A stretch of DNA of 49,070 nucleotides from Methanobrevibacter sp. (GTDB lineage Archaea > Methanobacteriota > Methanobacteria > Methanobacteriales > Methanobacteriaceae): positions 1 through 49,070 of the forward strand of contig JAFZMD010000041.1 of assembly GCA_017553445.1 (NCBI GenBank), in the 5' to 3' direction. This document shows positions 1 to 8,929 of the stretch, piece after piece (the stretch's first letter is position 1; the number at the start of each line of letters is the position of its first letter). The position numbers and the translations under genes are program-made. The notes under the pieces were generated by a model. The model was given only the letters and a program-made list of their open reading frames with translations, ran no database searches and was not told the DNA's origin.

Positions 1-189
1 AAAATGAGTGCAATATACGAATACGGAGAACTAAAAAAACAAGACGGAATAGAACAAGGAATAAAAGAAGGTAGAAAAGAAGGCATGAAAGAAATTATCA
101 AAAACTTATACGAAACAGGAATGAACATCAAAGAAATATCCGCAAAAACAAAAATAGACATAAAAGAAGTAGAAAAAATACTAAACTAA
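1..189 (+). CDS. C-terminal tail of an Rpn-family nuclease (partial)
   Basis: The reading frame is open at the window edge, so this is the end of a longer gene. What remains is a charged helical stretch rich in EQGIKEGRKEG-type repeats, followed by a small predicted helix-turn-helix-like end (NIKEISAKTKIDIKEVEKIL). This is the same layout as the C-terminus of the complete Rpn-type protein at 41282-42199. Rpn proteins carry an N-terminal PD-(D/E)XK nuclease domain, which would lie outside this window, so activity cannot be judged. Family assignment rests only on the tail pattern. Confidence 0.6.
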   Translation, partial: KMSAIYEYGELKKQDGIEQGIKEGRKEGMKEIIKNLYETGMNIKEISAKTKIDIKEVEKILN

Positions 190-247
190 AAAACACGAAA
201 AATATTGTGTCCTTAAAAATATATATAACAAGAGTATAGAAAAAATA

Positions 248-847
248 CTACAACAGCAAGTAAATTGCACCTACAATAATCAGCACTGCAAAAATTTTTG
301 GAATGTAATTTGTCTTTTTGATGAATGATTCCAAATTGATTTTAGATATGACAAAGCTTAAAACGAGTATCGTCAGACCAAAACCTAATGAGTACAGCAC
401 AATATTGAATGCAGCATATAATCCATCGCCTGATGTTACCAAAAGTGAGATTAAAGACATTAAATAAGCACTATAGCATGGCACCCATGCAACTGAAGTT
501 AAAAAGCCTAAAGCAAATGATCCTACAATTCCATCATGCTTTCCTGATTTGACGGTTATAAAATTAAACGAATAATCAAATAACATCAAAATTCCAATGA
601 TTAAAAGCAGAATAGCTGAAATATATCTCACATAGACAATATATTCATGAACTGCTTCTGTAAAGAAGCCCGTTAGGAAAATGATTATTGTAAATATTGA
701 AAATAAACCCAAAGCAAATGATATAATTTCTAATGTGCTTTTTGACTTTAAGCTAAATCCTAAAAATATCGGCAAAATAGGCAATATGCATGGAGACAAT
801 ATTGAAATAACACCCATAAAAAAGGAGATTAATGGAAAAAATTCCAT
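248..847 (-). CDS. ccdA: CcdA-family transmembrane thiol-disulfide carrier
   Basis: A 199-residue polytopic membrane protein with about six hydrophobic segments. It has the CcdA/DsbD signature: one cysteine in the first segment (SPC at residue 20, followed by LPILP) and one in the fourth (VPC at residue 124). In this family the two cysteines carry reducing equivalents from cytoplasmic thioredoxin to an extracytoplasmic thioredoxin-like partner. That partner is very likely the gene directly upstream, whose TAG stop abuts this ATG. Last gene of a three-gene operon. Which substrate is finally reduced is not shown. Confidence 0.88.
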   Translation of the reverse strand: MEFFPLISFFMGVISILSPCILPILPIFLGFSLKSKSTLEIISFALGLFSIFTIIIFLTGFFTEAVHEYIVYVRYISAILLLIIGILMLFDYSFNFITVKSGKHDGIVGSFALGFLTSVAWVPCYSAYLMSLISLLVTSGDGLYAAFNIVLYSLGFGLTILVLSFVISKINLESFIKKTNYIPKIFAVLIIVGAIYLLL

Positions 848-1252
848 CTAAATCCCCTTTAGAGCATTTAAGAATTCATTAGCATCAACGTAACCTTCAA
901 TTTTACCCATCTGCTTTTGATTTGAATCCAAAAAGATTGCAGTCGGCGTTCCAAAGACTTTATATTTGCTTGCAACTTTAGGCTGTTCGTTAATGTCTAT
1001 GATAACTGTAATATATCCTTCATTCAATTTGGATATTACATCCGGATTGGAAAGTGTCTTTTCTTTAAGTTCATCACAGTAATAGCATCCCTTTTGATCA
1101 AAAAGTAACATTATGCTTTTGTTTTCTGCATGTGCCTGTTCAACAGCTTTGTTTAAATCCGTGGTGTTATTGACATGTTCACTGGCAAAACTGGCTGATA
1201 TTCCACAGGTCAAAACCGCTAAAATTATTAAAACAAAGAATATCTTTTTCAT
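848..1252 (-). CDS. Exported thioredoxin-like protein
   Basis: 134 residues. An N-terminal signal peptide or anchor (MKKIFFVLIILAVLTCGISA) is followed by a thioredoxin fold with the redox motif Cys56-Tyr-Tyr-Cys59 (GCYYC) and the cis-proline loop GTP (Pro103). The order and spacing match the extracytoplasmic thioredoxin-like (Thioredoxin_7 / DsbD-gamma-like) proteins that work with CcdA. It starts one base after the stop of the CPBP gene and ends directly against the ccdA start, so the pair is probably cotranslated. Likely role: keeping cysteines of envelope proteins reduced. The four cysteine peptidases of this window are obvious but unproven clients. Confidence 0.85.
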   Translation of the reverse strand: MKKIFFVLIILAVLTCGISASFASEHVNNTTDLNKAVEQAHAENKSIMLLFDQKGCYYCDELKEKTLSNPDVISKLNEGYITVIIDINEQPKVASKYKVFGTPTAIFLDSNQKQMGKIEGYVDANEFLNALKGI

Positions 1253-1253
1253 A

Positions 1254-1949
1254 CTAAAACCCCAGAATTATTATAATAAATATAAATACATCAGTACATA
1301 AATGAGTGATGTAAGATATTAATATATTTTTAGTTTTTATGTAACCGTAAAATTCAAAAATCGAACCTGCACCCTGCAATAATAAAGAGCCCACAATTGA
1401 TTCAACATCCATTACATGCAAAAATCCGAAAAATACCATTACAAGAATCATTGATGCGATAATTGACAATTTACGATTGTTAGAGTATTTATAGAACAAT
1501 CTCAAAAAGAATATGAACGGAATGAATTTGATTAACTCTTCACCCATCAATGAAAATACGAGTGGAATCAATGACATGGCCGTTATTGCATTTTCTTCAA
1601 TCGTAGGTGTGGAATTCATGGAAAAATAGTCCAGAGCATTACTCATTAGACCAGCATAAATGATATATCCTACAAAAAGAGCTATTGCCAGTGCAATTTC
1701 TTTTGATTTTGGCTTTTGAAATATTGCTTTGTAATCCCAGTTTAAGAAATACAATAATGGAATAAGTATTATTGCCATAAACATTATCCCGTCTAACAGT
1801 TCAGAACCGGAAAATCCCTGAATTAAAAATCCGAAAATGGATGCGAAAAATAAAACAACCCATCCCAATTTTGAAACATGGGGATTTTTCTTGTATATGG
1901 GAAAGTCCAGACTCTTATTTTCAAACTTAAAATAATCAACATTTGACAT
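1254..1949 (-). CDS. CPBP-family intramembrane protease homologue
   Basis: 231 residues with several membrane segments. It carries the CPBP (CAAX protease / bacteriocin-processing) glutamate pair in GEELIKF, then a GFLH motif and a late THLCTD motif. The usual arginine of EExxxR is absent, as in two paralogues at 42489 and 43447. The frame is open to an ATG at 2003, but 1949 is preferred: its product (MSNVDYFKFENKSLDFP) aligns with the N-termini of both paralogues, and the TATA-like sequence at 2005-2014 lies at a suitable distance. First gene of the operon with the thioredoxin and CcdA. Substrate unknown. Confidence 0.75.
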   Translation of the reverse strand: MSNVDYFKFENKSLDFPIYKKNPHVSKLGWVVLFFASIFGFLIQGFSGSELLDGIMFMAIILIPLLYFLNWDYKAIFQKPKSKEIALAIALFVGYIIYAGLMSNALDYFSMNSTPTIEENAITAMSLIPLVFSLMGEELIKFIPFIFFLRLFYKYSNNRKLSIIASMILVMVFFGFLHVMDVESIVGSLLLQGAGSIFEFYGYIKTKNILISYITHLCTDVFIFIIIILGF

Positions 1950-2004
1950 TATAATAAAATTAAGCCCAATGTTTAATAAAGTTATTGTTGGCAATACAAA
2001 CATA

Positions 2005-2014
2005 TTTATATATT
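2005..2014. promoter_or_regulatory. Shared TATA box between two divergent operons
   Basis: TTTATATATT is nearly self-complementary. It lies about 55 bp before the CPBP start (1949, minus) and about 65 bp before the amidotransferase start (2079, plus). With initiation some 25 bp from the box, both directions give short leaders containing the start. No other good TATA box is visible in the gap. Confidence 0.5.
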
Positions 2015-2078
2015 ATGAAAAATATAACAATTGTTATTGTAATGAAAAGTTACTAATTGAAATTGGGAGGTAAATTAT

Positions 2079-2879
2079 ATGTGCGAAATATTCTGTTTTA
2101 ATTCAAACAAGCCGAAAGAAGTAAATGAATGTTTAAAATGTTTTTATAATCACAGCGAAGATCATCCGCATGGTTGGGGACTTGCAAACATGCACGATGA
2201 TAACTTTGAAATAGAAAAAGAACCGGTAAAAGCATCCTGCAGCGAACATTTAAAAGACATATTGGCAAATCCGGTTATTGGAAATAACATATTTGCACAT
2301 ATAAGGCTCGCAACAATAGGAGAAATCATATCACCGAATTGTCATCCATTTACAAAGATAGATGACAATAACAGGAGTTGGGTATTGATTCACAATGGAA
2401 CAATCTTCGATTATCCTCAACTGGACGAATACAAGGAAATTGAAACCGGAGATACCGACTCCGAGAGAATATTGTTATATCTTATCGATAAGGTAAATGA
2501 ATTTGAATCAGAAAAAGGCTGTAAATCTAATCCATTCGAACGTTTTAGTCTATTAAAGCATTTAATAGAAGACTTGTCATTCAACAACAAATTGAACCTA
2601 ATGATATTTGATGGAGAAGTAATGTACATACATTCAAACATGAAAAATTCCCTATACTATCTTCAAAATGAAGAGGGAATCCTAATTGCAACAACACCGG
2701 TAACAGATGACAAAAATTGGAAGCCTGTGGAAATAAACAAATTATTCTGTCTGCATGATGGTGAGATACTTCTTGAAAGCAAGGAACATTCAAATGAATA
2801 TGTGCAAACTGAAGAGCAACTGGAATACATTAATAAATTCATTGAGTCATTAGGTGAAAGAAATGGAGAAAATAATTAG
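2079..2879 (+). CDS. Class II glutamine amidotransferase (YafJ/EgtC-like)
   Basis: 266 residues starting Met-Cys, which exposes the N-terminal nucleophile cysteine of class II amidotransferases after Met removal. Further motifs fit: HPHGWGLA, the HIRLAT stretch, the HNGTI loop and the GDTDSE motif. The protein is a stand-alone Ntn hydrolase domain like YafJ and EgtC, which hydrolyse gamma-glutamyl amides. A strong ribosome site (GGGAGGT) precedes it. It overlaps the next gene by 17 bp and heads an operon with two glutamate-cysteine ligase-like enzymes, so a gamma-glutamyl compound is a reasonable substrate; the actual one is unknown. Confidence 0.8.
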   Translation: MCEIFCFNSNKPKEVNECLKCFYNHSEDHPHGWGLANMHDDNFEIEKEPVKASCSEHLKDILANPVIGNNIFAHIRLATIGEIISPNCHPFTKIDDNNRSWVLIHNGTIFDYPQLDEYKEIETGDTDSERILLYLIDKVNEFESEKGCKSNPFERFSLLKHLIEDLSFNNKLNLMIFDGEVMYIHSNMKNSLYYLQNEEGILIATTPVTDDKNWKPVEINKLFCLHDGEILLESKEHSNEYVQTEEQLEYINKFIESLGERNGENN

Positions 2880-4245
2880 GGAAAAGTTATATAAGGAATT
2901 TATTGAGCCTACAAAGCAAAGGAAAAATTTTATAGGAATTGAAATAGAAGTTCCGATAATCAACTTAAACAGAGAGCCTGTTGACTTTGATATCGTTCAC
3001 AAAATTACAGATAAATTCCAAAAGGAATTCAGCAGCTTTTCTCCAAATGGAATAGACTATGACGGTAACACATTTTCACTGAAAAATCCGAACAATTCAG
3101 ATATCGTATGTTATGACTGTTCCTATAACAATATAGAATTTGCAATGGGTCGTGAAAAGGACTTGTTTACAATAAATGACCGATTTACTACTTATTATAG
3201 CTATGTTAAAGAGGAATTTGAAAAACATAACTATACTTTAACCGGAATGGGAATCAATCCATACCGCAGATACAACAAAGAAATTCCGATTCCCTCCGAG
3301 AGATATCTGATGCTTTATCATCATTTAAAGTCATTCAACAAATATAACGATATCCCGATGCATTTTCATGACTATCCCGGCTATGGAATGTTTTCATCCG
3401 CTTCACAGGTACAATTGGATGTCCATCATGATGACCTGATAAAGACAATCAACACATTCACAAAAATAGAGCCAATCAAAGCATTGCTCTTTTCAAATTC
3501 CGTTTTAATGGATGAAAATAAGCATTTAACCTGCTTTAGGGATGCATTATGGGAATACAGTACTCACGGTATCAACCCACATAATATCGGAATGTATGAT
3601 GTTGATTTTGAAGACATTGATGATATCCTGAACTATCTTGAAACATTAAACATTTACTGTGTAATGAGAGACGGAGCATATATCAACTTTGAAAGCACCA
3701 ATTTGCTCGAATACTTCAACAAAGATTCAGTAAAAGGGGAGATATATAATAAAAATGGATATGGGGAAATCGAAATTAAGCCAAACATCAATGATATTGA
3801 TTATTTAAGAGCATTTAAATTTATCAATTTAACCTTTAGAGGAACAGTTGAGTTTAGAAGCGTGTGCACACAGCCAATCCGTGACACAATGAGCGTAGCG
3901 GCATTTCATTTAGGCCTTAAGGATAAAATTGATGAATTAAATGAATTCATATCAAAGGACAGAGTAATTTATCATAAAGGCTATACTGCAAGCGAACTTA
4001 GAAAATTATTAATTCAGGACGAAATTCCATCTTTTATCAATAAAAAAGAATTATGTAAATTGACAAATAATATATTGGATATAGCCAAAGAAGGATTAAG
4101 CCAAAGGGGACTTGGAGAAGAAACATTTCTCAAACCATTATATGATCGTGTAAAATGCCACACCAACCCAGGAAAGGAAATGATAAAATCCCTGCATGAC
4201 GGAATTAAAATCGAAAAAATAATAAAAGACTATGGGGGCGTATGA
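2863..4245 (+). CDS. Glutamate-cysteine ligase family protein (GCS2-like)
   Basis: 460 residues. The N-terminal GIEIEVP motif resembles the metal-binding glutamates of the carboxylate-amine ligase family, and GTVEFRSVCTQP near residue 330 matches the conserved second part of GCS2/EgtA-type ligases. An in-frame GTG exists at 2854, but the AGGTG ribosome site (2852-2856) is correctly placed only for the ATG at 2863. Translation is probably coupled to the amidotransferase it overlaps. Expected chemistry is ATP-dependent joining of glutamate to an amine or cysteine; the acceptor is not identifiable. Confidence 0.7.
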   Translation: MEKIIREKLYKEFIEPTKQRKNFIGIEIEVPIINLNREPVDFDIVHKITDKFQKEFSSFSPNGIDYDGNTFSLKNPNNSDIVCYDCSYNNIEFAMGREKDLFTINDRFTTYYSYVKEEFEKHNYTLTGMGINPYRRYNKEIPIPSERYLMLYHHLKSFNKYNDIPMHFHDYPGYGMFSSASQVQLDVHHDDLIKTINTFTKIEPIKALLFSNSVLMDENKHLTCFRDALWEYSTHGINPHNIGMYDVDFEDIDDILNYLETLNIYCVMRDGAYINFESTNLLEYFNKDSVKGEIYNKNGYGEIEIKPNINDIDYLRAFKFINLTFRGTVEFRSVCTQPIRDTMSVAAFHLGLKDKIDELNEFISKDRVIYHKGYTASELRKLLIQDEIPSFINKKELCKLTNNILDIAKEGLSQRGLGEETFLKPLYDRVKCHTNPGKEMIKSLHDGIKIEKIIKDYGGV

Positions 4246-5610
4246 ATGGATCTTTCATCTTTAAAGAAATTAACAAAAGACGAAATATTATGCGGTTCAT
4301 TTGGAATTGAAAGGGAAACACTGCGTGTCCATTCTATGGGAGAGCTATCCCTAACTCCACATCCTAAAATCTTTGGCGACAAATTGGAAAACCCCATTGT
4401 TACAACAGACTTTTCCGAAAGCCAAATCGAAATAATAAGTCCGACATTTAATCATATTGACGAAGCTTTTGTTACATTCTGTTCTCTCTCCGATATGGTT
4501 AATGAAGCCTTGCCCGAAAAGGAATACTTCTGGTTTCATTCGCTTCCAGGAATTCTTCCTGAAGACAGAAAAATACCTATTGCACATTACAGCGATGATG
4601 AGGAAGGTCAAAAATCAGAAGAATATCGCATGAAACTGGCCGAAAAGTATGGTCTTAAAAAACAGATGATTTCAGGCATTCACTTTAATTTTTCATTTGC
4701 TGAAGAAACCCTTAAGAAACTGTACCCTAATGACGGCAAACAGACATTTGAAGAGTTTAAAAATGAAGTTTATTTGAAGATATCCAGAAATTATATCCGA
4801 TATTGCTGGCTGGTTATTTATCTGACAGGAAGCTCCATAAGTTGTCATGAGACATTTACTGACGACTGTATCAGACTAATGGATAAGAAAGACAAATTCG
4901 GAAGTTACTATTCGACAAAAGGAGCCTCACTTAGAAACGGATCCTGCGGCTATAAAAACTTAAAGAAATTATATCCAAGCTACAGCAGTGTTGAGGAATT
5001 TACAAAAGATATTGCGTCATATATTGAATCCGGAGATTTGTCTGAAGCAAAGGAACTCTATACACAGATAAGACTAAAACCTAAAAACCCAAAGGATTTG
5101 CTGAATTCCTTAAATGATACCGGCATTGAATACGTTGAAATCCGGACATTGGACATTAATCCATTTTACAGATGCGGCCTTACAAAAAGAGATATGCAGT
5201 TTCTGCACCTCTTTATAATCTATATGCTGGTTAAAAATGAAAGCGATTATGAAAACTGGCAGGAAGAAGCATTAATTAATGAAGAATTAAGTGCGGAAAG
5301 AGCATTTGACGATGAAATGAGGCTTATCCGAGACGGTGAAGAGGTGACATTAAAGGAATGGGGTTTGGAACTTATAAATGAAATGCATTATATGGTTGAT
5401 GAATTAGGAATCTATTACCATGACATGCTGGATTTAATGACATTGCGCCTTGAAAAACCTCACGTTACATATTCTCAAAGATTAGTCAAATTAATCGAAA
5501 AACAAGGATACATTAACACGATTGTGGATTTGTCTTTAAAAAACAAACAAAAATTTAAAAACACGAAAATAAAAGAAATGAAAGAATATAGAAAACTTGC
5601 TCTAAATTAG
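4246..5610 (+). CDS. gshA: Glutamate-cysteine ligase, GshA/GshAB N-domain type
   Basis: 454 residues. The N-terminus has the signature of bacterial gamma-glutamylcysteine synthetase: FGIERETLRV, then LSLTPHP, TTDFSESQIE, and later RNGSCGY and YVEIRTLDINPF. This is the ligase half of GshAB/GshF; the ATP-grasp glutathione synthetase half is absent. The product would be gamma-glutamylcysteine from Glu, Cys and ATP. It begins immediately after the stop of the GCS2-like gene. GshA is uncommon in methanogens, which suggests acquisition from bacteria, although base composition resembles the neighbours. Confidence 0.82.
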   Translation: MDLSSLKKLTKDEILCGSFGIERETLRVHSMGELSLTPHPKIFGDKLENPIVTTDFSESQIEIISPTFNHIDEAFVTFCSLSDMVNEALPEKEYFWFHSLPGILPEDRKIPIAHYSDDEEGQKSEEYRMKLAEKYGLKKQMISGIHFNFSFAEETLKKLYPNDGKQTFEEFKNEVYLKISRNYIRYCWLVIYLTGSSISCHETFTDDCIRLMDKKDKFGSYYSTKGASLRNGSCGYKNLKKLYPSYSSVEEFTKDIASYIESGDLSEAKELYTQIRLKPKNPKDLLNSLNDTGIEYVEIRTLDINPFYRCGLTKRDMQFLHLFIIYMLVKNESDYENWQEEALINEELSAERAFDDEMRLIRDGEEVTLKEWGLELINEMHYMVDELGIYYHDMLDLMTLRLEKPHVTYSQRLVKLIEKQGYINTIVDLSLKNKQKFKNTKIKEMKEYRKLALN

Positions 5611-5618
5611 CAAGTTTT
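5592..5618. terminator. Hairpin spanning the stop codons of two convergent genes
   Basis: The arms AAAACTTGCT and AGCAAGTTTT pair perfectly over 10 bp around a 7-nt loop. The TAG stop of the gshA-like gene (5608-5610) lies at the loop/arm border, and the TAA of the NifX-like gene (minus, 5617-5619) overlaps the other end. One hairpin therefore serves both converging transcripts. Confidence 0.65.
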
Positions 5619-5940
5619 AATTCTTCATGAAATTGTAATGGTCAATATAACGTTTCAATACTTCGTCGACTGAGCCTTCATCAGTTACCAGTTTGATATT
5701 TAGTTCACCGGCTTTGACTTTAGACTTGAAGCCATATTGTGCTGCAATGATAACATCACAGTCTTCACAGGCCTTTATAACTTTACCACCCTGATGTTGG
5801 CTTTCAAGGTCGATGCCAACTTCCCTGTGTTCTACAAAAGTCAAATCGTCATCTTCATATTCATAAATATATAATGAGTATCCTTTTCCCAAATGCAAAT
5901 CAACATCCTGGCCGTTTGATGATACAACAGCTATTTTCAT
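5617..5940 (-). CDS. NifX/NafY-family (dinitrogenase iron-molybdenum cofactor) domain protein
   Basis: 107 residues beginning MKIAVVSSNGQDVDLHLGKG, the RNase H-like NifX/NifB C-terminal fold (Nitro_FeMo-Co family), with HQGGK and DCDVIIAAQYG in the middle. These domains bind or carry metal clusters or, in methanogens without nitrogen fixation, have unassigned roles. No nif genes are nearby. It starts immediately after the stop of the Fe-S flavoprotein, so a role in handling that protein's cluster is a reasonable but unproven idea. Confidence 0.78.
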   Translation of the reverse strand: MKIAVVSSNGQDVDLHLGKGYSLYIYEYEDDDLTFVEHREVGIDLESQHQGGKVIKACEDCDVIIAAQYGFKSKVKAGELNIKLVTDEGSVDEVLKRYIDHYNFMKN

Positions 5941-6510
5941 TCAATCACCTAATTTTTTTATTATCTTTGCAACATTTTCTGCGAAAAGCTTTATTGTTTG
6001 AATTCCTTCAGTATCTTCAAAAGCGGTTCCTTCCGCTCCTGCAACAACCATATTCCAGTAGTTACTTCCTGCAATAATCATGTTATTGATTGGGAAAAAC
6101 ATGGTCATTTCCTGCAGTGTTAACGTCTGGCCCCCACGTCTTCCAACTGCAATCGGTCCTCCGACCATCCAAGTCAGGAACTTGTCCGTGTCTCTTGATA
6201 CCTTGCCGATTCTTTGAAGCGCTGCCATGATATCTCCCCTTGCAGTTCCGAAATAAACCGGAGCTCCAGGAATAAAACCGTCCGCTTCACGAATTTTATC
6301 AATGATTTCATCCAATCCGTCATTTAAAATGCAGTTTCCTGTATCGCGACAGCTTAAACAGGCCTTACAGGATTGGATATTTTTACCCCTCAGAGATATG
6401 ATTTCAGTTTCAACACCATTCTTTTCAATTTCACGGGCACACACATCCAAAACATCCAACGTATTGCTGTTTTCTCTTGGAGACCCGCACAATAAAATTA
6501 CTTTAGCCAT
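5941..6510 (-). CDS. Flavodoxin-fold iron-sulfur flavoprotein (NADPH-dependent FMN reductase family)
   Basis: 189 residues. LLCGSPRENSNT is the FMN phosphate-binding loop. CKACLSCRDTGNC (around residues 48-60) is the compact cysteine motif that holds a 4Fe-4S cluster in archaeal iron-sulfur flavoproteins. GAPVYFGTARGD follows as the second flavin loop. Expected to be a homodimeric cytoplasmic electron carrier or reductase. It lies 9 bp after the phosphorylase gene and abuts the NifX-like gene. The electron donor and acceptor cannot be read from sequence. Confidence 0.85.
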   Translation of the reverse strand: MAKVILLCGSPRENSNTLDVLDVCAREIEKNGVETEIISLRGKNIQSCKACLSCRDTGNCILNDGLDEIIDKIREADGFIPGAPVYFGTARGDIMAALQRIGKVSRDTDKFLTWMVGGPIAVGRRGGQTLTLQEMTMFFPINNMIIAGSNYWNMVVAGAEGTAFEDTEGIQTIKLFAENVAKIIKKLGD

Positions 6511-6519
6511 AAACTCACC

Positions 6520-7275
6520 TTAAACTTCAGCGCCATCCAATGCATGATGGCAGCTGCAATCCTTGTCTTCAGCATTCTTAATAAAATTATAAATCAATTC
6601 AAGCAAATCCTTTTGAAGAGCATCCACCATTTCAAAAACTTCATCTATTGTTAGTTCATTTTCTGATATTCCTGACGCATAATTGGAAACTATACAGATT
6701 GAATTGTAACACATCTCTCTTTCCCTGGCAAGCGTCACTTCAGGTAGTCCCGTCATGCCGACCAGATCTCCGCCCAGCATTTTAAACATCTTAATCTCGG
6801 CAGGAGTTTCAAATCTGGGTCCCTGTGTGCAGACATAGGTTCCTCCAAGAATTACATCGCCTGATTTATCCAAAATATCCCTCAAATGAGGACAATAAGG
6901 CTGCGTAACATCAATATGGACAACTTTATCTTCATAAAAGGTTTTATCACGGTTTTCAGAGAAATCTAGGAAATCATCAGGAATGACAAATGAACCGGGA
7001 GGCATTTCCAAATTCATTGAACCGACAGAATTTGTTGCAATTATCTGAGTTACGCCAACGTTTTTCAATGCATCGATATTGGCTCTGAAATTGATTTTAT
7101 GCGGAGGAATGCTGTGGCCTGAAGCATGTCTTGGAATAAATGCAACTTTTTTTGAGAAAATATCTAAAATAGATACTTCCACATCCCCGTAATCTGTATT
7201 GACTATCTTTTTTTCCACATTATCTGCTTTGGAGGTTATTTCATAAACTCCGCTTCCACCAATAATTCCAATCAT
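6520..7275 (-). CDS. Purine-nucleoside / S-methyl-5'-thioinosine phosphorylase
   Basis: 251 residues of the PNP/MTAP family: IGIIGGSGVYE at the start, RHASGHSIPPHKINFRAN, GTYVCTQGPRFETPAE, and MTGLPEVTLARE (about 175-186). Where adenosine-type MTAP has TDYD, this protein has SNYASG (Asn198). Asn at this place is typical of enzymes using 6-oxopurines. In methanogens this family salvages methylthioadenosine after deamination to methylthioinosine, so that substrate is favoured over MTA. It follows rtcB by 6 bp. An adenosine deaminase-like partner is not in the window. Confidence 0.85.
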   Translation of the reverse strand: MIGIIGGSGVYEITSKADNVEKKIVNTDYGDVEVSILDIFSKKVAFIPRHASGHSIPPHKINFRANIDALKNVGVTQIIATNSVGSMNLEMPPGSFVIPDDFLDFSENRDKTFYEDKVVHIDVTQPYCPHLRDILDKSGDVILGGTYVCTQGPRFETPAEIKMFKMLGGDLVGMTGLPEVTLAREREMCYNSICIVSNYASGISENELTIDEVFEMVDALQKDLLELIYNFIKNAEDKDCSCHHALDGAEV

Positions 7276-7281
7276 TTTACT

Positions 7282-8730
7282 CTATCCTTTTGTAACTGCC
7301 AATGGTTTTACCTTACAGACAAGTTTTGCAATGCCTGTTGAATCAGATACACGAACTACACTGTCAACATCCTTATATGCGCCAGGTGCTTCTTCAGCAA
7401 TGACGTTTTTGGATGTTGCTTTAATTTTGATTCCGTTGCTTTCCATGCTGTTGACGATGTCTTCAGGTTTGAAATCTTTTTTGGCTTTGGAACGTGACAA
7501 TACCCTTCCTGCACCATGTGCGGTTGAACCGAAGGTTTCTTCCATTGCAGTTTGTGTTCCGTGCAATACATATGATGCTGTTCCCATTGTTCCCGGAATC
7601 AATACAGGCTGACCGACTTCACGATATTTCAATGGAACTTCTTCACGGCCAGGTCCGAATGCACGGGTTGCTCCTTTTCTGTGAACAAGAACCTCAAAAT
7701 CATTTCCTTTAAAGTTATGGGTTTCCTCTTTTGCAATATTGTGAGCCACATCATAGACAATCTGCATATCCATATCACGTGCGGATTTGCCCAATACATC
7801 TTCAAATGATTCGCGAATCCAATGGGTAATCATCTGCCTGTTTGCCCACGCATAGTTGGCTGCAGCATACATTGCTTTTAAGTAGTTCTGTGCTTCTTTG
7901 GAGTCAAGCGGTGCACATGCAAGTTGTCTGTCTGCAATATCAATTTTATAATTTTTATAAGCCTTATCCATTAATCTCAGATAATCGGAACATACCTGGT
8001 GTCCGCATCCACGGGAACCCGTGTGAACCATGATTACAATCATTCCCTTTTCCAAACCGTAAACTTCAGCCACTTCATCATTGTAAACTTCATCAACAAC
8101 TTGGATTTCTAAAAAGTGATTTCCTGAACCAAGAGATCCCAATTGAGGAATTCCTCTTTTTTTAGCCTTATCACTGACTTTTGATGAGTCTGCCTTTTTG
8201 ATTCTTCCGTTTTCTTCCAAAACTTCCAAATCCTCGTCCCATCCGTAGCCGTTTTCAACAGCCCATTCGGCACCATAATCCAAAACGTTATCAATGTCTT
8301 CTCTGGAAAGCTTTACTTTTCCTTTAGATCCGACACCTGATGGAATATTTTTAAATAAAGCATCTACAAGTTCATCCAAGTGGTCTTGAACGTCTTCCAG
8401 GCGCAAATTGGATTTGATTAATCTGACACCACAGTTAATATCAAAACCGACACCTCCAGGAGATACGATACCGTTTCTCATGTTGAATGCTGCAACTCCA
8501 CCGATTGGAAAACCGTACCCGAAATGAATGTCCGGCATTGCAATGGAGTATCTAAATACTCCAGGCAAACATGCCACATTAACTATTTGCTGGACAGCAC
8601 CTTCTTCAAGTGCATCAAAACTTTCATCATCAATGTATAATCTTCCGGAAGCCCTCATTTTCTTATTATAGCTTCCCGGAACTTCATAGACATTGTCTTT
8701 AATCTTTTTAATTTCATCTTTGATAGTCAT
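7282..8730 (-). CDS. rtcB: tRNA-splicing ligase RtcB
   Basis: 482 residues, the usual archaeal length without intein. The family signature is intact: [16 protein letters not shown], the metal ligand region [29 protein letters not shown], and the C-terminal STAHGAGR containing the histidine that becomes guanylylated. It joins 2',3'-cyclic phosphate and 5'-OH RNA ends in tRNA splicing and repair, using GTP and Mn2+. A GTG four codons upstream (8739) is in frame, but the ATG at 8730 fits the family N-terminus better. Its activator archease is at 27337-27759. First gene of a four-gene operon. Confidence 0.95.
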   Translation of the reverse strand: MTIKDEIKKIKDNVYEVPGSYNKKMRASGRLYIDDESFDALEEGAVQQIVNVACLPGVFRYSIAMPDIHFGYGFPIGGVAAFNMRNGIVSPGGVGFDINCGVRLIKSNLRLEDVQDHLDELVDALFKNIPSGVGSKGKVKLSREDIDNVLDYGAEWAVENGYGWDEDLEVLEENGRIKKADSSKVSDKAKKRGIPQLGSLGSGNHFLEIQVVDEVYNDEVAEVYGLEKGMIVIMVHTGSRGCGHQVCSDYLRLMDKAYKNYKIDIADRQLACAPLDSKEAQNYLKAMYAAANYAWANRQMITHWIRESFEDVLGKSARDMDMQIVYDVAHNIAKEETHNFKGNDFEVLVHRKGATRAFGPGREEVPLKYREVGQPVLIPGTMGTASYVLHGTQTAMEETFGSTAHGAGRVLSRSKAKKDFKPEDIVNSMESNGIKIKATSKNVIAEEAPGAYKDVDSVVRVSDSTGIAKLVCKVKPLAVTKG

Positions 8731-8929
8731 AAAAATCACGAGTTTATTATGTTTTAATATTTCAATTTAATTGATTAAATAATTTGTCTAAAAATTGAAA
8801 TGAGAAAACGAATAATGAAAATTTTGAATAATTTATTTTTTGGAAAATCATCACTTGCATGCGAAATTAATAAAAAGAGAATTTAAATTCAAAACTGAAT
8901 AATATTTAACAATACCTACATTAAATGAA

